A program made the translations under genes and the position numbers. The notes under the pieces were generated by a model. The model had not been told where the DNA came from and did not search any database. It saw only the letters and a program-made list of their open reading frames with translations. 13,767 nucleotides of DNA from Candidatus Faecivivens stercorigallinarum (GTDB taxonomy: Bacteria > Bacillota > Clostridia > Oscillospirales > Ruminococcaceae), in NCBI GenBank assembly GCA_018715465.1, contig DVLN01000216.1, forward strand, positions 1 through 13,767, given 5' to 3'. This document shows, piece by piece, positions 13,744 through 13,767 of the stretch (position 1 is its first letter; every line of letters begins with the position of its first letter).

Positions 13744-13767
13744 TGCATTCCATGGTTGTATGAAATA

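Overview
The window looks like chromosomal core and near-core DNA from an anaerobic, spore-forming Gram-positive of the class Clostridia, probably a gut Oscillospiraceae or Lachnospiraceae-type organism. The evidence is a CotH-type protein next to a complete cotJA-cotJB-cotJC spore coat operon, an EFR1-type flavodoxin/ferredoxin, a large secreted protein with choline-binding-type wall repeats, strong AGGAGG-like ribosome binding sites with some TTG starts, and AT-rich sigma-A promoters. Genus cannot be fixed by eye. No rRNA, tRNA, CRISPR, transposase or phage gene was seen.

Layout. (1) 2-1708, +: the C-terminal part of a membrane-anchored CotH-family protein, cut by the window edge and closed by a terminator. 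(2) 1855-3042, +: cotJA, cotJB and cotJC (manganese catalase), preceded by a possible sigma-E promoter and a leader hairpin. (3) 3122-6681, -: a tight six-gene operon read from one near-consensus sigma-A promoter. In transcription order it holds a deformylase-like protein, an AlkD-like DNA repair protein, a rhodanese lipoprotein, an EFR1 flavodoxin/ferredoxin, YaaA and a BCP-type peroxiredoxin. (4) 6682-6897: a short AT-rich divergent promoter region. (5) 6898-9618, +: a 906-residue secreted surface protein. (6) 9732-11540, +: lepA (EF4). (7) 11600-13667, -: xpt followed by an RsmF-like rRNA m5C methyltransferase. Strong bidirectional hairpin terminators separate the convergent pairs cotJC/bcp and lepA/rsmF.

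How the genes fit together. The left third concerns the spore coat. The minus-strand operon reads as a damage-and-redox module: a thiol peroxidase, a protein that limits peroxide damage by controlling iron, a flavodoxin/ferredoxin electron carrier, a sulfur-handling lipoprotein, an alkylated-DNA repair protein and a deformylase homologue with altered active-site motif I. A PerR-like A+T palindrome overlaps its -10 and start region, which is suggestive but unproven. The right third is housekeeping (translation fidelity, rRNA modification, purine salvage).

Nothing here is clearly a new defence or mobile system. The best leads are the composite surface protein with an unrecognised N-terminal region, the redox/repair operon with its possible operator, the atypical deformylase, and the operator-like repeats in the surface-protein leader.
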